Positions 43,613 to 54,627 of a stretch of DNA of 64,000 bases are shown piece by piece. The position numbers were made by a program, and so were the translations under genes. Position 1 is the stretch's first letter. Each line of letters begins with the position of its first letter. Source of the stretch: Lentzea albidocapillata (GTDB lineage Bacteria; Actinomycetota; Actinomycetes; Mycobacteriales; Pseudonocardiaceae); assembly GCF_000719115.1 (NCBI RefSeq), contig NZ_JOEA01000013.1:1-64000 (forward strand), read 5' to 3'. The notes beneath the pieces were generated by a model that saw only the letters and a program-made list of their open reading frames with translations, was not told the DNA's origin and made no database searches.

Positions 43613-44706
43613 GGATCGTTCAGCTCGCCAACTTCTACGGCCCCAAGTCGGGCGGGCTCCGCACGGCGCTGCACCACCTAGGCACCGGTTACGCGCAGGA
43701 GGGCCACGAGGTGGTGCTCGTCGTGCCGGGCGCCCGCCACGCCGACGAGGAACTGCCCGGCGGAGTGCGCCGGATCACCCTGCCCGCGGTGAAGGTCCCG
43801 TACACCGGCGGCTACCGGGTGGTGGACCCGTGGCGGGTCAAGTCGCTGGTGGAACACCTGAGGCCCGACCGCCTGGAGGTCTCCGACCGGCTCACCCTGC
43901 GCGGCATGGGCGCGTGGGCGAGCGAACGCGGCATCCCGAACGTCGTGATCTCCCACGAGCGCCTGGACCGCCTGCTCCGGTTCGTGCTGCCCGCCACCCC
44001 GGCCGAACGCGGCGCCGACTGGGCGAACCGCCGCATGGCCGCCTCCTACGACACCGTCGTCTGCACGACGGCGTTCGCCCGCGAGGAGTTCGACCGCATC
44101 GGCGCCACGAACGTCACCCAGGTACCACTGGGCGTCGACCTGGCCACCTTCACCCCGACGCGCCACTCCGCCTCGTTGCGGCAGGACCTGTTGCAGGGCA
44201 AGGACAACCTGCTCATCCACTGTGGACGGTTGTCGCCGGAGAAGCACGTCGAACGCTCCGTCGACACCCTGGCCGAACTCCACGAACAGGGCCACTCCGC
44301 ACGCCTAGTGATCGCCGGCGACGGCCCGCGCCGTTCGTTCCTCGAAAGGCGCGCGGCGGGCCTGCCGGTGACGTTCTTGGGCTTCGTGAACTCACGCCTC
44401 GACGTGGCCTCCCTGCTCGCCTCGGCGGACCTGTCGCTCGCACCGGGCCCGCACGAGACGTTCGGCCTGGCGGCCCTGGAGGCCCTGGCCAGCGGCACCC
44501 CGGTCGTCGTCAGCAGGAGCAGCGCGCTGAAGGAGATCGTCCAGCCGTCCTGCGGCGCGGCCGTCTCCGACGACGCTCCCGCCTTCGCCTCGGCGGTCCG
44601 GCACCTGCTGGAATCGGGTTCCCGGGAGGCCGCGCGGTCCCGCGCCGAGGAGTACCCGTGGCACGCGGCGGTCGACGGCATGCTCACCGCCCTGAAGGTG
44701 CCCTGA
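43609..44706 (+). CDS. GT4 family glycosyltransferase
   Basis: 365-residue GT-B enzyme. The N-terminus is [22 protein letters not shown], the donor-binding motif is [17 protein letters not shown], and [29 protein letters not shown] holds the EX7E motif. The two adjacent glycosyltransferases share the GPHETF signature, so they are paralogues that probably act in one lipoglycan or glycolipid pathway. The TTG start overlaps the mgtA stop by 4 bases. Donor and acceptor are unknown. Confidence 0.85.
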   Translation: MRIVQLANFYGPKSGGLRTALHHLGTGYAQEGHEVVLVVPGARHADEELPGGVRRITLPAVKVPYTGGYRVVDPWRVKSLVEHLRPDRLEVSDRLTLRGMGAWASERGIPNVVISHERLDRLLRFVLPATPAERGADWANRRMAASYDTVVCTTAFAREEFDRIGATNVTQVPLGVDLATFTPTRHSASLRQDLLQGKDNLLIHCGRLSPEKHVERSVDTLAELHEQGHSARLVIAGDGPRRSFLERRAAGLPVTFLGFVNSRLDVASLLASADLSLAPGPHETFGLAALEALASGTPVVVSRSSALKEIVQPSCGAAVSDDAPAFASAVRHLLESGSREAARSRAEEYPWHAAVDGMLTALKVP

Positions 44707-44729
44707 AGAAGATCTCAGCCAGGCTGACT

Positions 44730-44735
44730 TAGTCT
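44730..44735 (+). promoter_or_regulatory. -10 box of a leaderless menG promoter
   Basis: TAGTCT, 6 bases before ATG 44742, without Shine-Dalgarno. Confidence 0.5.
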
Positions 44736-44741
44736 TTGGTC

Positions 44742-45458
44742 ATGTCGCGAGCCGGCCTGGACAAGAACCCCCGCGAGGTAGCCGAGATGTTCGACGGCGT
44801 GGCCAAGGGCTACGACCGGACGAACTCGGTCATGACGCTGGGCTTCGACCGCCGCTGGCGGGAGTGGAGCAGGCGCGTCCTCGACGCCCGCCCAGGCGAG
44901 AAGGTCCTCGACCTGGCCGCCGGCACCGCGGTCTCCACCGTCCAGTACGCCGAGTCCGGCGCCTGGTGCGTCGCCGCGGACTTCTCCGTGGGCATGCTCG
45001 CCTCCGGCGCCCACCGCCAAGTCCCGAAGGTGGCCGCGGACGCCCTGCGCCTGCCCTTCAAGGACAACTCCTTCGACGCCGTCACGGTGTCCTTCGGCAT
45101 CCGCAACTTCAGCGACACCGTCGTGGCCCTGCGCGAAATGGCCCGCGTCACGAAGCCGGGCGGCCGCATGGTCATCTGCGAGGTCTCGACGCCGGTCTGG
45201 AAGCCGTTCCGCTTCGTCTACATGCGCTACCTGCTCAAACTGCTCCCGCTCATCGCGAAGTTCGTCTCCTCGAACCCCGCCGCCTACTCCTACCTGTCGG
45301 AGTCGATGGCGACCTGGCCGGACCAGCGCACGCTCGGCGAGCTCATCTCGCAGGCGGGCTGGGAGGACGTGGCCTGGTTCAACCTGACCGGCGGCATGGT
45401 GGCCCTGCACCGCGCGACCAAGCCGAAGCCGAAGGCCGAAGAGCCCGCCGAGTCGTAA
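44742..45458 (+). CDS. menG: Demethylmenaquinone methyltransferase
   Basis: 238-residue SAM-dependent C-methyltransferase of the UbiE/MenG family making menaquinone from demethylmenaquinone. It shows [25 protein letters not shown], the SAM loop [16 protein letters not shown], and the family block [25 protein letters not shown]. The SAM loop reads GTAVST rather than the usual GTGD, a small deviation. The C-terminal Lys/Pro tail ([12 protein letters not shown]) is an extension. The spacer 45459-45618 before menJ contains GC-rich sequence and TAGAGT but no further gene. Confidence 0.95.
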   Translation: MSRAGLDKNPREVAEMFDGVAKGYDRTNSVMTLGFDRRWREWSRRVLDARPGEKVLDLAAGTAVSTVQYAESGAWCVAADFSVGMLASGAHRQVPKVAADALRLPFKDNSFDAVTVSFGIRNFSDTVVALREMARVTKPGGRMVICEVSTPVWKPFRFVYMRYLLKLLPLIAKFVSSNPAAYSYLSESMATWPDQRTLGELISQAGWEDVAWFNLTGGMVALHRATKPKPKAEEPAES

Positions 45459-45618
45459 CCCGCTCACGAACGTGGTGAAGCGAGCCGTCTGAACTCCTGC
45501 TGCAACAGCAACCACCCGCCCGCAACCCGGCCCCGGCAACCCCAGCCCCCGGAACCCTCAGCAACCTCCGGTTAGAGTCGCCAGCAGAAGCTGTGACCGG
45601 TACACGCAGGGAGTCTGG

Positions 45619-46884
45619 ATGAGCAGGCGCGGGATCAACGAGGACGCCGACGTCATCGTGGTGGGTGCTGGACCGGCGGGCTCGACCGCGGCCACCTACC
45701 TCGCCAGGGCGGGCCTCGACGTCCTCCTCCTGGAGAAGAGCACCTTCCCGAGGGAGAAGGTCTGCGGCGACGGCCTCACGCCCCGGGGCGTCAAGCAGCT
45801 CATCGACCTGGGCATCGACACCCGCGAGAGCAACGGCTGGCTCCACAACAAGGGTCTCCGCGTCGTGGGTGGTGGCGTGACGATGGAGCTGGACTGGCCG
45901 GACCTGGCCACCTTCCCGAACTACGGCGTCGTGCGTCCCCGCCTGGACTTCGACGAGATGCTCGCGAACGCCGCGAAGGCGGCCGGTGCGCGCATGCACG
46001 AGCACACGACGGTCACCAAGGCCATCGTCGAGAACGGCCGTGTCGTGGGCGTGGAGGCGAAGCAGGGACCGGAAAAGAACCCGGTCACCTACAAAGCGCC
46101 CATCGTCGTCGGCTGTGACGGTGTGTCAGCACGCCTGGCCCTGAGCATCGGCCTGCAGAAGGACGACGCCAAGCCGATGGGCGTGGCGGTCCGCCGCTAC
46201 TACCACAGCCCGCGCACCAAGGACGACTACCTCGAGTCGCACCTCGAGCTGTGGGCGCCGGACGGCCAGTTGCTGCCCGGCTACGGCTGGATCTTCGGCA
46301 TGGGCGACGGCAGCGTGAACGTCGGTCTGGGCATTCTCAGCACGTCGAAGGCCTACGGCACCACCGACTACCGGCAGCTTCTGCGCAGCTGGCTGGACGG
46401 TACGCCGGAGGAGTGGGGCTTCCGCGAGGAGAACGCGACGAGCCGGATCGGCGGCGCGGCGCTGCCCATGGGGCTCAACCGCAAGCCGCACTACCGGGCG
46501 GGCATGGTGCTCGTCGGCGACGCCGGCGGCATGGTCAACCCGTTCAACGGCGAGGGCATCGGCTACGCCATGGAGTCGGCCAAGATCGCTTCCGAGTCGA
46601 TCGTCCAGGCGCTCGCGCGCACCGGCGTCAACCGTGAACGGGCGCTGCACGGCTACCCGGTCCGCATCGAGGAGGCGCTCGGCAGTTACTACCGGCTCGG
46701 GAACGTCTTCTCGAAGCTCATCGGTAACCCGGCGATCATGCGGACCGCAACGAAGTACGGAATGCCGCGGAAACGCCTGATGAAACTCGTGCTCAAGCTA
46801 CTCGCGGGCCTCTACGACCCCAAGGACGGCGACTCAATGGACCGCCTCATCGTGGCCGCCACGAAGCTCGCTCCCAGCGCCTGA
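45619..46884 (+). CDS. menJ: Geranylgeranyl reductase family flavoprotein (menaquinone-tail reductase MenJ-like)
   Basis: 421-residue FAD-dependent reductase. FAD-binding DVIVVGAGPAGSTAATYLARAGLDVLLLEK opens the protein. KVCGDGLTPRGVKQL and the second FAD motif VLVGDAGGMVNPFNGEGIGYAMES follow. The mycobacterial homologue in the same synteny (Rv0561c) saturates one isoprene unit of menaquinone, which fits the location between menG and nuo. A role in archaeal-type lipid saturation is unlikely here. AGGGAG 8 bases before the ATG supports the start. A terminator follows. Confidence 0.9.
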   Translation: MSRRGINEDADVIVVGAGPAGSTAATYLARAGLDVLLLEKSTFPREKVCGDGLTPRGVKQLIDLGIDTRESNGWLHNKGLRVVGGGVTMELDWPDLATFPNYGVVRPRLDFDEMLANAAKAAGARMHEHTTVTKAIVENGRVVGVEAKQGPEKNPVTYKAPIVVGCDGVSARLALSIGLQKDDAKPMGVAVRRYYHSPRTKDDYLESHLELWAPDGQLLPGYGWIFGMGDGSVNVGLGILSTSKAYGTTDYRQLLRSWLDGTPEEWGFREENATSRIGGAALPMGLNRKPHYRAGMVLVGDAGGMVNPFNGEGIGYAMESAKIASESIVQALARTGVNRERALHGYPVRIEEALGSYYRLGNVFSKLIGNPAIMRTATKYGMPRKRLMKLVLKLLAGLYDPKDGDSMDRLIVAATKLAPSA

Positions 46885-46903
46885 ATTACTCCGAATAGGT
46901 GAT

Positions 46904-46930
46904 GGCACCGGCTCAATACGAGCCGGTGCC
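46904..46930 (+). terminator. Rho-independent-like terminator after menJ
   Basis: An 11-bp perfect stem GGCACCGGCTC / GAGCCGGTGCC around the loop AATAC, followed by GTTTCGT. It insulates menJ from the nuo operon. Confidence 0.8.
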
Positions 46931-47016
46931 GTTTCGTATGTGTCGGGCAAGTTAAACCCCCAGGTCAGACCCTGTGATCCACGTCATTTACAGGCGTTCT
47001 ACACTGGCCAGCGACC

Positions 47017-47034
47017 TTGTGAATCACTTCACAA
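47017..47034. promoter_or_regulatory. Rex operator 1 upstream of nuoA
   Basis: TTGTGAATCACTTCACAA fits TTGTGAA-N4-TTCACAA exactly, with perfect 7-bp half-sites. TACACT (47000-47005) just upstream could be a -10, placing the operator at the start of the transcript. Confidence 0.8.
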
Positions 47035-47048
47035 CAGTGTGATCAAGC

Positions 47049-47066
47049 TTGTGAACTGTTTCACAA
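47049..47066. promoter_or_regulatory. Rex operator 2 upstream of nuoA
   Basis: TTGTGAACTGTTTCACAA; both half-sites match TTGTGAA/TTCACAA. It lies 32 bp (centre to centre) from operator 1, about three helical turns, so two Rex dimers could sit on one face. Its left half may also serve as a -35 for a promoter with a -10 at TGTTAG or TAGGTT (47072-47080), echoing the rex promoter. Confidence 0.8.
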
Positions 47067-47094
47067 GCGTTTGTTAGGTTCGCCTAACAAACGC
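47067..47094. promoter_or_regulatory. 12-bp perfect hairpin with TTCG loop in the nuo leader (overlaps an iron-box-like sequence)
   Basis: GCGTTTGTTAGG (47067-47078), loop TTCG (47079-47082), CCTAACAAACGC (47083-47094). It abuts Rex operator 2 directly. As RNA it would form a very stable UUCG-capped stem in the 5' leader. As DNA, 47074-47092 matches the IdeR/DtxR iron-box consensus TTAGGTTAGSCTAACCTAA at 15 of 19 positions by eye. Confidence 0.6.
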
Positions 47095-47149
47095 GCCGTA
47101 GAACAACACCCTTAGGGTGCGGGCGACCGCGAGGAAAGGACGACGGAGC

Positions 47150-47515
47150 GTGCTTGACCCTTACCTCCCCCTCGTATTGATGTTCGCGCTCGCCGGGGCG
47201 TTCGCCCTGTTCTCGGTGACCGCGGCTCCCTACATCGGACCGCGCCGCTACAACAAGGCGAAGCTCGACGCGTACGAGTGCGGCATCGAGCCGAGCCCGC
47301 AGCCGGTCGTGGGTGGTGGGCGCATGCCCGTCGCCTACTACCTGACGGCGATGCTGTTCATCCTGTTCGACATCGAAATGGTCTTCCTCTACCCGTTCGC
47401 CGTAGCGGCCGACAAGCTCGGCCTGTTCGGGCTGGTGGAGATCGTCCTGTTCGTCGCCACGGTCGGCTTCGCGTACGTCTACGTGTGGCGTCGCGGCGGC
47501 CTCGACTGGAACTGA
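47150..47515 (+). CDS. nuoA: NADH-quinone oxidoreductase subunit A
   Basis: 121-residue membrane subunit with three helices; conserved loop [15 protein letters not shown] and [26 protein letters not shown] 47150 follows GGAAAGGA; the frame is open further upstream but not conserved. It is the first gene of nuoA-N, 84 bases after the second Rex operator. The whole operon runs 15.5 kb with almost every junction overlapping. Confidence 0.96.
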   Translation: MLDPYLPLVLMFALAGAFALFSVTAAPYIGPRRYNKAKLDAYECGIEPSPQPVVGGGRMPVAYYLTAMLFILFDIEMVFLYPFAVAADKLGLFGLVEIVLFVATVGFAYVYVWRRGGLDWN

Positions 47516-47522
47516 GGAAGTC

Positions 47523-48074
47523 ATGGGTCTCGAGGAGAAGCTCCCGAACGGCATCCTGCTGGTCAGCGTCGAGAAGCTGGTCAACTGGACCCGCAAGTCC
47601 TCGCTCTGGCCTGCCACCTTCGGCCTGGCCTGCTGCGCCATCGAGATGATGACGACGGGTGGTCCGCGTTACGACCTGGCCCGCTTCGGCATGGAGGTCT
47701 TCCGGGCCTCACCGCGCCAGGCGGACCTGATGATCGTGGCCGGCCGCGTCACCAACAAGATGGCGCCGGTGCTGCGGCAGATCTACGACCAGATGCCCGA
47801 GCCGCGCTGGGTGCTGGCCATGGGCGTGTGCGCCAGCACTGGCGGCATGTTCAACAACTACGCGGTGGTGCAGGGCGTCGACCACGTCGTGCCCGTCGAC
47901 ATGTACCTGCCGGGCTGCCCGCCGCGGCCGGAGATGCTGATCGACGCGATCCTCAAGATCCACGCCAAGATCATGGACGAGCCGCTGGGCGCCGTGCGCG
48001 CCAAGGCACTCGCCGACTCGGGCTACCGCACCGATCTCATCCCGTCGTCCGAGCGTTTTGCGAGGAAGAAGTGA
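47523..48074 (+). CDS. nuoB: NADH-quinone oxidoreductase subunit B
   Basis: 183-residue peripheral subunit carrying the N2 [4Fe-4S] cluster next to the quinone site. The tandem cysteines are in [15 protein letters not shown], with further ligands in [10 protein letters not shown] and [17 protein letters not shown] precedes the ATG. The stop overlaps the nuoC GTG. Confidence 0.97.
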   Translation: MGLEEKLPNGILLVSVEKLVNWTRKSSLWPATFGLACCAIEMMTTGGPRYDLARFGMEVFRASPRQADLMIVAGRVTNKMAPVLRQIYDQMPEPRWVLAMGVCASTGGMFNNYAVVQGVDHVVPVDMYLPGCPPRPEMLIDAILKIHAKIMDEPLGAVRAKALADSGYRTDLIPSSERFARKK

Positions 48075-48811
48075 CCGAGCCAGGGGGAGAGCACTCCAGC
48101 GCCCAGCGCGCTGTCGAGGGCCTCGAAACCAACGGCGCCGAAGCCAAGGCGCCGATCTTCGCGGGCAAGGAGCGCCAGGGCCTCTTCGGCGTCTCCGGCT
48201 CCGGTGACACGTCGGGCTTCGGCGGTCTGCGCCTGCCCGCGCACGTGTCGGCGCCCGCCGAGCGCCCGTTCGGCGGCTGGTTCGACGAGGTCGCGGACGA
48301 GCTGTTCGCCGCCATCGGCGACAAGGGCCTGCCCGCCGACACGGTGCAGCAGGTGACGGTCGACCGCGGCGAGATCACCTTCTACCTCAGGCCGGAGACG
48401 CTGCTGGAGGTCGCGCGCATCTGCCGCGACACCCCGTCCCTGCGCTTCGAGCTCTGCAGCTCGGTGTCCGGTGTGGACTACGGCGCCGACGTGCCGCAGC
48501 GCCTGCACTCGGTCACGCACCTCACGTCGATGACGTACCGCCGCCGCATCCGGCTGGAGGTCGCGGTCGACGTCGAGCACCCGCACGTGCCGAGCCTGAT
48601 CGACGTCTATCCGACGGCGGACTGGCAGGAGCGCGAGGCCTGGGACATGTTCGGGATCATCTACGACGGTCACCCCGGACTGACCCGCATCCTCATGCCG
48701 GACGACTGGGACGGACACCCCCAGCGCAAGGACTACCCGCTGGGTGGCATCCCGGTGGAGTACAAGGGCGCGGAGATTCCTCCGCCGGACCAGAGGCGGT
48801 CCTACTCATGA
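48071..48811 (+). CDS. nuoC: NADH-quinone oxidoreductase subunit C
   Basis: 246-residue 30-kDa subunit of the hydrophilic arm. An acidic, low-complexity N-terminal extension (about 1-70) precedes the conserved domain. The signature is [42 protein letters not shown]. It is separate from nuoD, unlike the fused NuoCD of E. coli. 4-base overlaps on both sides. Confidence 0.96.
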   Translation: MTEPGGEHSSAQRAVEGLETNGAEAKAPIFAGKERQGLFGVSGSGDTSGFGGLRLPAHVSAPAERPFGGWFDEVADELFAAIGDKGLPADTVQQVTVDRGEITFYLRPETLLEVARICRDTPSLRFELCSSVSGVDYGADVPQRLHSVTHLTSMTYRRRIRLEVAVDVEHPHVPSLIDVYPTADWQEREAWDMFGIIYDGHPGLTRILMPDDWDGHPQRKDYPLGGIPVEYKGAEIPPPDQRRSYS

Positions 48812-50163
48812 CCGAGCGGCTTTCCGACGTCACGACGGGCACCAACACCGAGATGCCCGAGGAGATCGCCGAGTCCCGCAGGACCACCGAGGGCACCGTC
48901 TACACGGTGACCGGCGGCGACTGGGACGAGGTGCTCGCGGACGCGGTCCACGACGAGCGCATCGTCATGAACCTCGGCCCGCAGCACCCCTCGACCCACG
49001 GCGTGCTCCGCCTGGTCCTGGAGCTCGAGGGCGAGACGGTCACCCACGCCCGCAGCGTGATCGGCTACCTGCACACCGGTATCGAGAAGAACGTCGAGTA
49101 CCGGAACTGGGTCCAGGGTGTCACCTTCGTGACGCGAATGGACTACCTGGCGCCTCTGCACAACGAGGCCGCGTACTGCATGGGCATCGAGAAGCTGCTC
49201 GGCGTCACGGTGCCGGACAAGGCGCAGGCGATCCGCGTGCTGCTGATGGAGCTCAACCGCATCAGCTCGCACCTCGTCGCGCTCGCCACCGGCGGCATGG
49301 AGCTCGGCGCCCTCACCGGTATGACCTCCGGCTTCCGCGAGCGTGAGGAGACCCTGCACCTGCTGGAGCACCTCACCGGTCTGCGGATGAACCACGCGTT
49401 CATCCGTCCCGGCGGCCTCGCGCAGGACCTGCCGGCCGACGCGGTCGAGAAGATCACCGCGTTCGTCAAGGTGATGGAGAAGCGGCTCCCGGACTACGAC
49501 AAGCTGCTCACCGGCCAGCCGATCTGGCGCAACCGCCTCGCGGGCGTGGGCTACCTGCCTGTCGACGCCTGCCTCGCGCTCGGCATCACCGGCCCGATCC
49601 TGCGCTCCGCCGGCCTGGCCTGGGACCTGCGCAAGGTCGAGCCGTACTGCGGCTACGAGAACTACCAGTTCGACGTGCCGACCTCGAACGCCGCGGACAG
49701 CTTCGCGCGGTACCTGCTGCGTCTGGAAGAGATGCACCAGTCGCTGCGGATCATCAAGCAGGTCGTGAAGAGCCTGCCGACCGGTCCGGTGATGGTCGAG
49801 GACGCGAAGATCGCGTGGCCCGCGCAGCTCACGATCGGCAGCGACGGCATGGGCAACTCGCTCGAGCACGTCCGCAAGATCATGGGCCAGTCCATGGAGT
49901 CCCTGATCCACCACTTCAAGCTGGTGACCGAGGGCTTCAAGGTTCCGGCGGGCCAGGTGTACGTGCCGATCGAGTCGCCGCGCGGCGAGCTCGGCTACCA
50001 CATGGTCTCCGACGGCGGCACCAGGCCGATGCGTGTGCACGTCCGCGAACCAAGCTTCGTGAACCTCCAGTCGATGCCCGCGATGTGCGAAGGCGGCATG
50101 GTCGCCGACGTGATCGCGTCCGTCGCCTCGATCGACCCCGTGATGGGTGGTTGCGACCGATGA
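48808..50163 (+). CDS. nuoD: NADH-quinone oxidoreductase subunit D
   Basis: 451-residue 49-kDa subunit lining the quinone cavity. Conserved [38 protein letters not shown], and the C-terminal [29 protein letters not shown] are all present. The quinone-proximal His and Tyr region is intact as far as I can see. Overlaps nuoC and nuoE. Confidence 0.97.
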   Translation: MTERLSDVTTGTNTEMPEEIAESRRTTEGTVYTVTGGDWDEVLADAVHDERIVMNLGPQHPSTHGVLRLVLELEGETVTHARSVIGYLHTGIEKNVEYRNWVQGVTFVTRMDYLAPLHNEAAYCMGIEKLLGVTVPDKAQAIRVLLMELNRISSHLVALATGGMELGALTGMTSGFREREETLHLLEHLTGLRMNHAFIRPGGLAQDLPADAVEKITAFVKVMEKRLPDYDKLLTGQPIWRNRLAGVGYLPVDACLALGITGPILRSAGLAWDLRKVEPYCGYENYQFDVPTSNAADSFARYLLRLEEMHQSLRIIKQVVKSLPTGPVMVEDAKIAWPAQLTIGSDGMGNSLEHVRKIMGQSMESLIHHFKLVTEGFKVPAGQVYVPIESPRGELGYHMVSDGGTRPMRVHVREPSFVNLQSMPAMCEGGMVADVIASVASIDPVMGGCDR

Positions 50164-50876
50164 CTCAGGCACAGGAAACCGCTTTCGATCAGTCCACTGT
50201 GGACCGCGCGCAGGCGATCATCGCCCGCTACCCGCAGGCCCGCAGCGCGCTGCTCCCGATGCTGCACCTCGTGCAGTCGGTCGAGGGCTACGTCTCCCAG
50301 GACGGCATCCGGTTCTGCGCCGGACAGCTCGACCTGAGCGAGGCCGAGGTCAGCGCGGTCGCGACGTTCTACACGATGTACAAGCGCCGCCCGTGCGGTG
50401 AGCACCTCGTCAGCGTGTGCACGAACACGCTGTGCGCGGCGCTCGGCGGCGACGAGATCTACTCGACGCTCAAGAGCCACCTCGGTGTGGGCCACGACGA
50501 GACCGCGGGCGAGCCGGGCACGCCGGGCTCGATCACGCTGGAGCACGCCGAGTGCCTCGCCGCGTGCGACCTCGGTCCGGTGCTCCAGGTCAACTACGAG
50601 TTCTACGACAACCAGACGCCGGACAAGGCGCTGGGACTCGTGAAGGCGTTGCAGTCGGGGGACAAGCCCGCCCCGACGCGCGGCGCGCCGCTCACCGACT
50701 TCAAGCAGGCCGAGCTCCAGCTCGCCGGGTTCTTCGAGGGTCGCGACGCCGACCTCGACGGCCCGTCGGCGGCGCCGGAGACGCTGGCCGGTGCGCAGAT
50801 CGCCAAGGAACGCGGCTGGGACGCTCCCGCGACTCCCAAGAACGCCGAGTTCCCTGCCCTGCCGGAAAAGAAGTAG
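50160..50876 (+). CDS. nuoE: NADH-quinone oxidoreductase subunit E
   Basis: 238-residue subunit with a thioredoxin-like [2Fe-2S] (N1a) domain; ligands are in [13 protein letters not shown] and [23 protein letters not shown]. After the core (about 165 residues) there is a ~70-residue hydrophilic, Pro/Ala-rich C-terminal extension, common in actinobacterial NuoE. nuoF starts 8 bases later. Confidence 0.96.
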   Translation: MTQAQETAFDQSTVDRAQAIIARYPQARSALLPMLHLVQSVEGYVSQDGIRFCAGQLDLSEAEVSAVATFYTMYKRRPCGEHLVSVCTNTLCAALGGDEIYSTLKSHLGVGHDETAGEPGTPGSITLEHAECLAACDLGPVLQVNYEFYDNQTPDKALGLVKALQSGDKPAPTRGAPLTDFKQAELQLAGFFEGRDADLDGPSAAPETLAGAQIAKERGWDAPATPKNAEFPALPEKK

Positions 50877-50884
50877 GGAAGACA

Positions 50885-52165
50885 ATGGTTGACCCGCTGA
50901 CTCCCGTTCTCACCAAGCGCTGGACTGAGCCCAAGTCCTGGACCATCGAGACCTACGAGCGCACCGGTGGCTACACCGCCCTGCCCAAGGCGCTGACGGC
51001 CCACCCGGACCAGCTCATCCAGCAGTGCAAGGACTCCGGACTGCGCGGCCGCGGCGGCGCGGGGTTCCCCACCGGCATGAAGTGGGGCTTCATCCCGCAG
51101 GGCGACGGCAAGCCGCACTACCTCGTCATCAACGCCGACGAGGGTGAGCCCGGTACCTGCAAGGACATCCCGCTGATGATGGCGGACCCGCACTCGCTGA
51201 TCGAGGGCGTGATCATCACGTCGTTCGCGATCCGCGCGAACTTCGCGGCGATCTACGTCCGCGGCGAGGTCCTGCACTGCATCCGCCGCCTCAACGCGGC
51301 GGTGCGCGAGGCGTACGCCAAGGGCTACCTGGGCAAGGACATCCTCGGCAGCGGGTTCGACCTCGACGTGGTGATCCACGCCGGCGCCGGCGCCTACATC
51401 TGCGGCGAGGAGACGGCGCTGCTCGACTCGCTGGAGGGCCGTCGCGGCCAGCCGCGGCTCAAGCCGCCGTTCCCCGCGACCTCGGGCCTCTACGCGTCGC
51501 CCACCGTGGTGAACAACGTCGAGACCATCGCGTCGGTTCCCTTCATCGTCAACGGTGGCGCCGACTGGTTCCGCGAGATGGGTCGCGACCGGTCGCCCGG
51601 TCCGAAGATCTACTCGCTGTCCGGTCACGTCACGCGGCCCGGCCAGTACGAGGCACCGATGGGCACCACGCTCCGGCAGCTGCTCGACATGGCCGGTGGC
51701 ATGAAGGACGGCATCCCGCTGAAGTTCTGGACGCCGGGTGGCTCGTCCACGCCGATGTTCACCGCCGAGCACCTCGACGTGCCGCTGGACTTCGAGGGTG
51801 CCGCCGAGGCCGGTTCGATGCTGGGCACCACCGCCCTGCAGATCTTCAACGAGACCGTGTCCGTGCCGTGGGCCGTCATGAAGTGGACGGAGTTCTACAA
51901 GCACGAGTCGTGCGGCAAGTGCACGCCGTGCCGCGAGGGCACGTACTGGCTCGTGCAGATCCTGCAGCGGATGGTGGCCGGCAACGGGACGGCGAGCGAC
52001 ATCGACACGTTGCTCGACGTCTGCGACAACATCCTCGGCCGCTCGTTCTGCGCGCTCGGTGACGGTGCCGTCAGCCCGATCACCAGTGGCATCAAGTACT
52101 TCAAGGACGAGTTCCTGGCTCTCTGCGACCAGAACTCCAAGGTCCTGGCTGGAGCGAACGCATGA
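50885..52165 (+). CDS. nuoF: NADH-quinone oxidoreductase subunit F (NADH-binding)
   Basis: 426-residue subunit holding FMN, the NADH site and cluster N3. [20 protein letters not shown] is the nucleotide-binding loop, [12 protein letters not shown] and [19 protein letters not shown] contribute to the FMN site, and [12 protein letters not shown] (with a downstream Cys in RSFCALG) binds the [4Fe-4S] cluster. Overlaps nuoG by 4 bases. Confidence 0.97.
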   Translation: MVDPLTPVLTKRWTEPKSWTIETYERTGGYTALPKALTAHPDQLIQQCKDSGLRGRGGAGFPTGMKWGFIPQGDGKPHYLVINADEGEPGTCKDIPLMMADPHSLIEGVIITSFAIRANFAAIYVRGEVLHCIRRLNAAVREAYAKGYLGKDILGSGFDLDVVIHAGAGAYICGEETALLDSLEGRRGQPRLKPPFPATSGLYASPTVVNNVETIASVPFIVNGGADWFREMGRDRSPGPKIYSLSGHVTRPGQYEAPMGTTLRQLLDMAGGMKDGIPLKFWTPGGSSTPMFTAEHLDVPLDFEGAAEAGSMLGTTALQIFNETVSVPWAVMKWTEFYKHESCGKCTPCREGTYWLVQILQRMVAGNGTASDIDTLLDVCDNILGRSFCALGDGAVSPITSGIKYFKDEFLALCDQNSKVLAGANA

Positions 52166-54627
52166 CCATCGCGCCTGACAAGCCCACCACTGAAGAGGTT
52201 GTCGTGCCGGAAGGCCACGTCAAGCTCATCATCGATGGCGAAACCGTCATCGCGCCCAAGGGCGAGTTGCTGATCCGCACGGCCGAGCGCCTCGGCACGG
52301 TCATCCCGCGCTTCTGCGACCACCCGTTGCTGGAGCCCGCGGGCGCCTGCCGCCAGTGCCTCGTCGAGGTGGAGATGGGCGGCCGGCCGATGCCGAAGCC
52401 GCAGGCCTCCTGCACGATGACGGTCGCGGACGGCATGGTCGTGAAGACCCAGCTGACCTCGCCGGTCGCGGACAAGGCCCAGCAGGGTGTGATGGAGCTG
52501 CTGCTCATCAACCACCCGCTGGACTGCCCGGTCTGCGACAAGGGCGGCGAGTGCCCGCTGCAGAACCAGGCGATCGCCCACGGCCGCAGCGACTCCCGCT
52601 TCCACGAGCACAAGCGGACGTTCCCGAAGCCGATCAACATCTCCACGCAGGTGTTGCTCGACCGCGAACGCTGCGTGCTCTGCCAGCGCTGCACCCGGTT
52701 CTCCGCGCAGATCGCCGGCGACCCGTTCATCGAACTGCTGGAGCGCGGCTCGCAGCAGCAGATCGGTGTGGCGCAGGACAAGCCGTTCCAGTCGTACTTC
52801 TCCGGCAACACCATCCAGATCTGCCCGGTCGGTGCCCTCACCAGCGCGGCCTACCGCTTCCGTGCCCGGCCGTTCGACCTCGTGTCGACGCCGAGCGTCT
52901 GCGAGCACTGCTCCTCCGGCTGCGCCGAGCGCACCGACTGGAGGCGCGGCAAGGTGCAGCGCAAGCTCGCCGGCGACGACCCGCAGGTCAACGAGGAGTG
53001 GATCTGCGACAAGGGCCGGTTCGCCTTCCGCTACGCCACCGCCGACGACCGCATCAAGCGGCCGCTGGTGCGGGACAAGGAGAGCGGCGAGCTGCGCGAG
53101 TCGTCCTGGACCGAGGCGCTGCAGGTCGCGGCGGCCGGTCTGGCGGCGGCACGGGACGCGAACGGCGTCGGTGTCCTCACCGGTGGCCGGCTGACCGTCG
53201 AGGACGCCTACGCGTACTCGAAGTTCGCCCGGATCGCGTTGCACACCAACGACATCGACTTCCGCGCCCGGCCGCACAGCGCCGAGGAGCTGGAGTTCCT
53301 GTCCGGCACCACGGTGTTCACGAACCCGGACAACGGCGTCACCTTCCAGGGCATCGAGTCCGCACCGGCCGCGCTGCTGGTCGCGTTCGAGCCCGAGGAG
53401 GAAGCGCCGGTCGTCTTCCTGCGCCTGCGCAAGGCCGCTCGCAAGGGCACCACGAAGGTCTTCCACCTCGGCCAGTTCACGACCCCGGCCGTGGAGAAGA
53501 CGTTCGGCACGCTGCTCGCCTGCGTGCCCGGTGCCGAGGCCAACGCCATCAACGCGCTGCCGGAGCACGCTTCCGACGTCGTCGAGCTGCTGTCCAAGCC
53601 CGGTGCGGTGATCCTGGTCGGCGAACGCGCCGCCGCGATCCCCGGTGCGTTCACCGCGGTTGCTCGCCTGGCCGAGCGCACGGGTGCTCAGGTCGCGTGG
53701 ATTCCCCGCCGTGCCGGTGAGCGCGGCGCGCTCGCGGTCGGTGCCACGCCGAACCTGCTGCCCGGCGGTCGCCACGTCGCGAACGCCGTGGCGCGCACCG
53801 AGGTCGAGCGGACCTGGGGCGTCGAGGAGGGCTCGCTGCCCGCGACGCCCGGCCGTGACACCACGGGCATCCTCGAAGCCGCCGCGAACGGCGAGCTGTC
53901 CGGTCTGCTGGTCGGCGGCGTCGACCCGTTCGACCTGCCGGACCCGCGACTCGCGGAGAAGGCGTTGGCAGAGGCCGGTTTCATCGTGAGCCTGGAGCTG
54001 CGGCCGAGCGCGGTCACCGCGCACGCGGACGTCGTGCTCCCGATCGCCCCGGCGGTCGAGAAGGCCGGCAGCTACCTCAACTGGGAGGGCCGCCGCCGCG
54101 AGTTCGGCACGACCCTCGACGGCACCAGCGCCCTGCCGGACTGCCGCGTGCTCGACACCCTCGCGGTGGAGATGGACGCGGACCTGTTCACGCAGACGCC
54201 CGCCGCCGCGGCCGCCGACCTGGCGCGTCTGGGCGAGGGCACGCCGAGCGGTTCCTCGCTCAACGTCGCCGCGCCGCTGCAGACCCCGGCCGGTCCCGGC
54301 AAGGCCGTGCTCGCCACGTGGCACCGCCTGCTCGGCAACGGCTCGCTGCAGGTGGACGAGCCGCACCTCGCCGGTACGGCCCGCCCGGTCGTCGCGAAGG
54401 TCGCCGAGGCCACCGCCCAGCAGTTCGGGCTGGAGACCGGCGGCTACGTGACGGTCTCCACCGACCGCGGCGCGATCACGCTCCCGGTCGAGACCGACGA
54501 CCTGCCCGAGGGCGTCATCTGGCTGCCCACCAACTCGGGTGACGTGACCGTCCGGGCCACTCTCGGCGCGGGCCACGGCTCGATCGTCTCCGTCAGCGGA
54601 GGATCTTCCTTTGGGGTGAAGTCATGA
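52162..54627 (+). CDS. nuoG: NADH-quinone oxidoreductase subunit G
   Basis: 821-residue subunit with several FeS clusters. The N-terminal [2Fe-2S] domain ([21 protein letters not shown]) is followed by a His/Cys [4Fe-4S] segment ([20 protein letters not shown]) and [14 protein letters not shown] fourth site, [13 protein letters not shown] with a later Cys in EWICDKGRF, corresponds to cluster N7, which only some bacterial enzymes keep. The remainder is molybdopterin-oxidoreductase-like but without cofactor. Overlaps nuoH. Confidence 0.97.
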   Translation: MTIAPDKPTTEEVVVPEGHVKLIIDGETVIAPKGELLIRTAERLGTVIPRFCDHPLLEPAGACRQCLVEVEMGGRPMPKPQASCTMTVADGMVVKTQLTSPVADKAQQGVMELLLINHPLDCPVCDKGGECPLQNQAIAHGRSDSRFHEHKRTFPKPINISTQVLLDRERCVLCQRCTRFSAQIAGDPFIELLERGSQQQIGVAQDKPFQSYFSGNTIQICPVGALTSAAYRFRARPFDLVSTPSVCEHCSSGCAERTDWRRGKVQRKLAGDDPQVNEEWICDKGRFAFRYATADDRIKRPLVRDKESGELRESSWTEALQVAAAGLAAARDANGVGVLTGGRLTVEDAYAYSKFARIALHTNDIDFRARPHSAEELEFLSGTTVFTNPDNGVTFQGIESAPAALLVAFEPEEEAPVVFLRLRKAARKGTTKVFHLGQFTTPAVEKTFGTLLACVPGAEANAINALPEHASDVVELLSKPGAVILVGERAAAIPGAFTAVARLAERTGAQVAWIPRRAGERGALAVGATPNLLPGGRHVANAVARTEVERTWGVEEGSLPATPGRDTTGILEAAANGELSGLLVGGVDPFDLPDPRLAEKALAEAGFIVSLELRPSAVTAHADVVLPIAPAVEKAGSYLNWEGRRREFGTTLDGTSALPDCRVLDTLAVEMDADLFTQTPAAAAADLARLGEGTPSGSSLNVAAPLQTPAGPGKAVLATWHRLLGNGSLQVDEPHLAGTARPVVAKVAEATAQQFGLETGGYVTVSTDRGAITLPVETDDLPEGVIWLPTNSGDVTVRATLGAGHGSIVSVSGGSSFGVKS

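Noticed and set aside
51895..54576. 893-codon minus-strand frame opposite nuoG
   Set aside because: A shadow of the codon bias on the other strand; no domain is recognisable and nuoG is intact.
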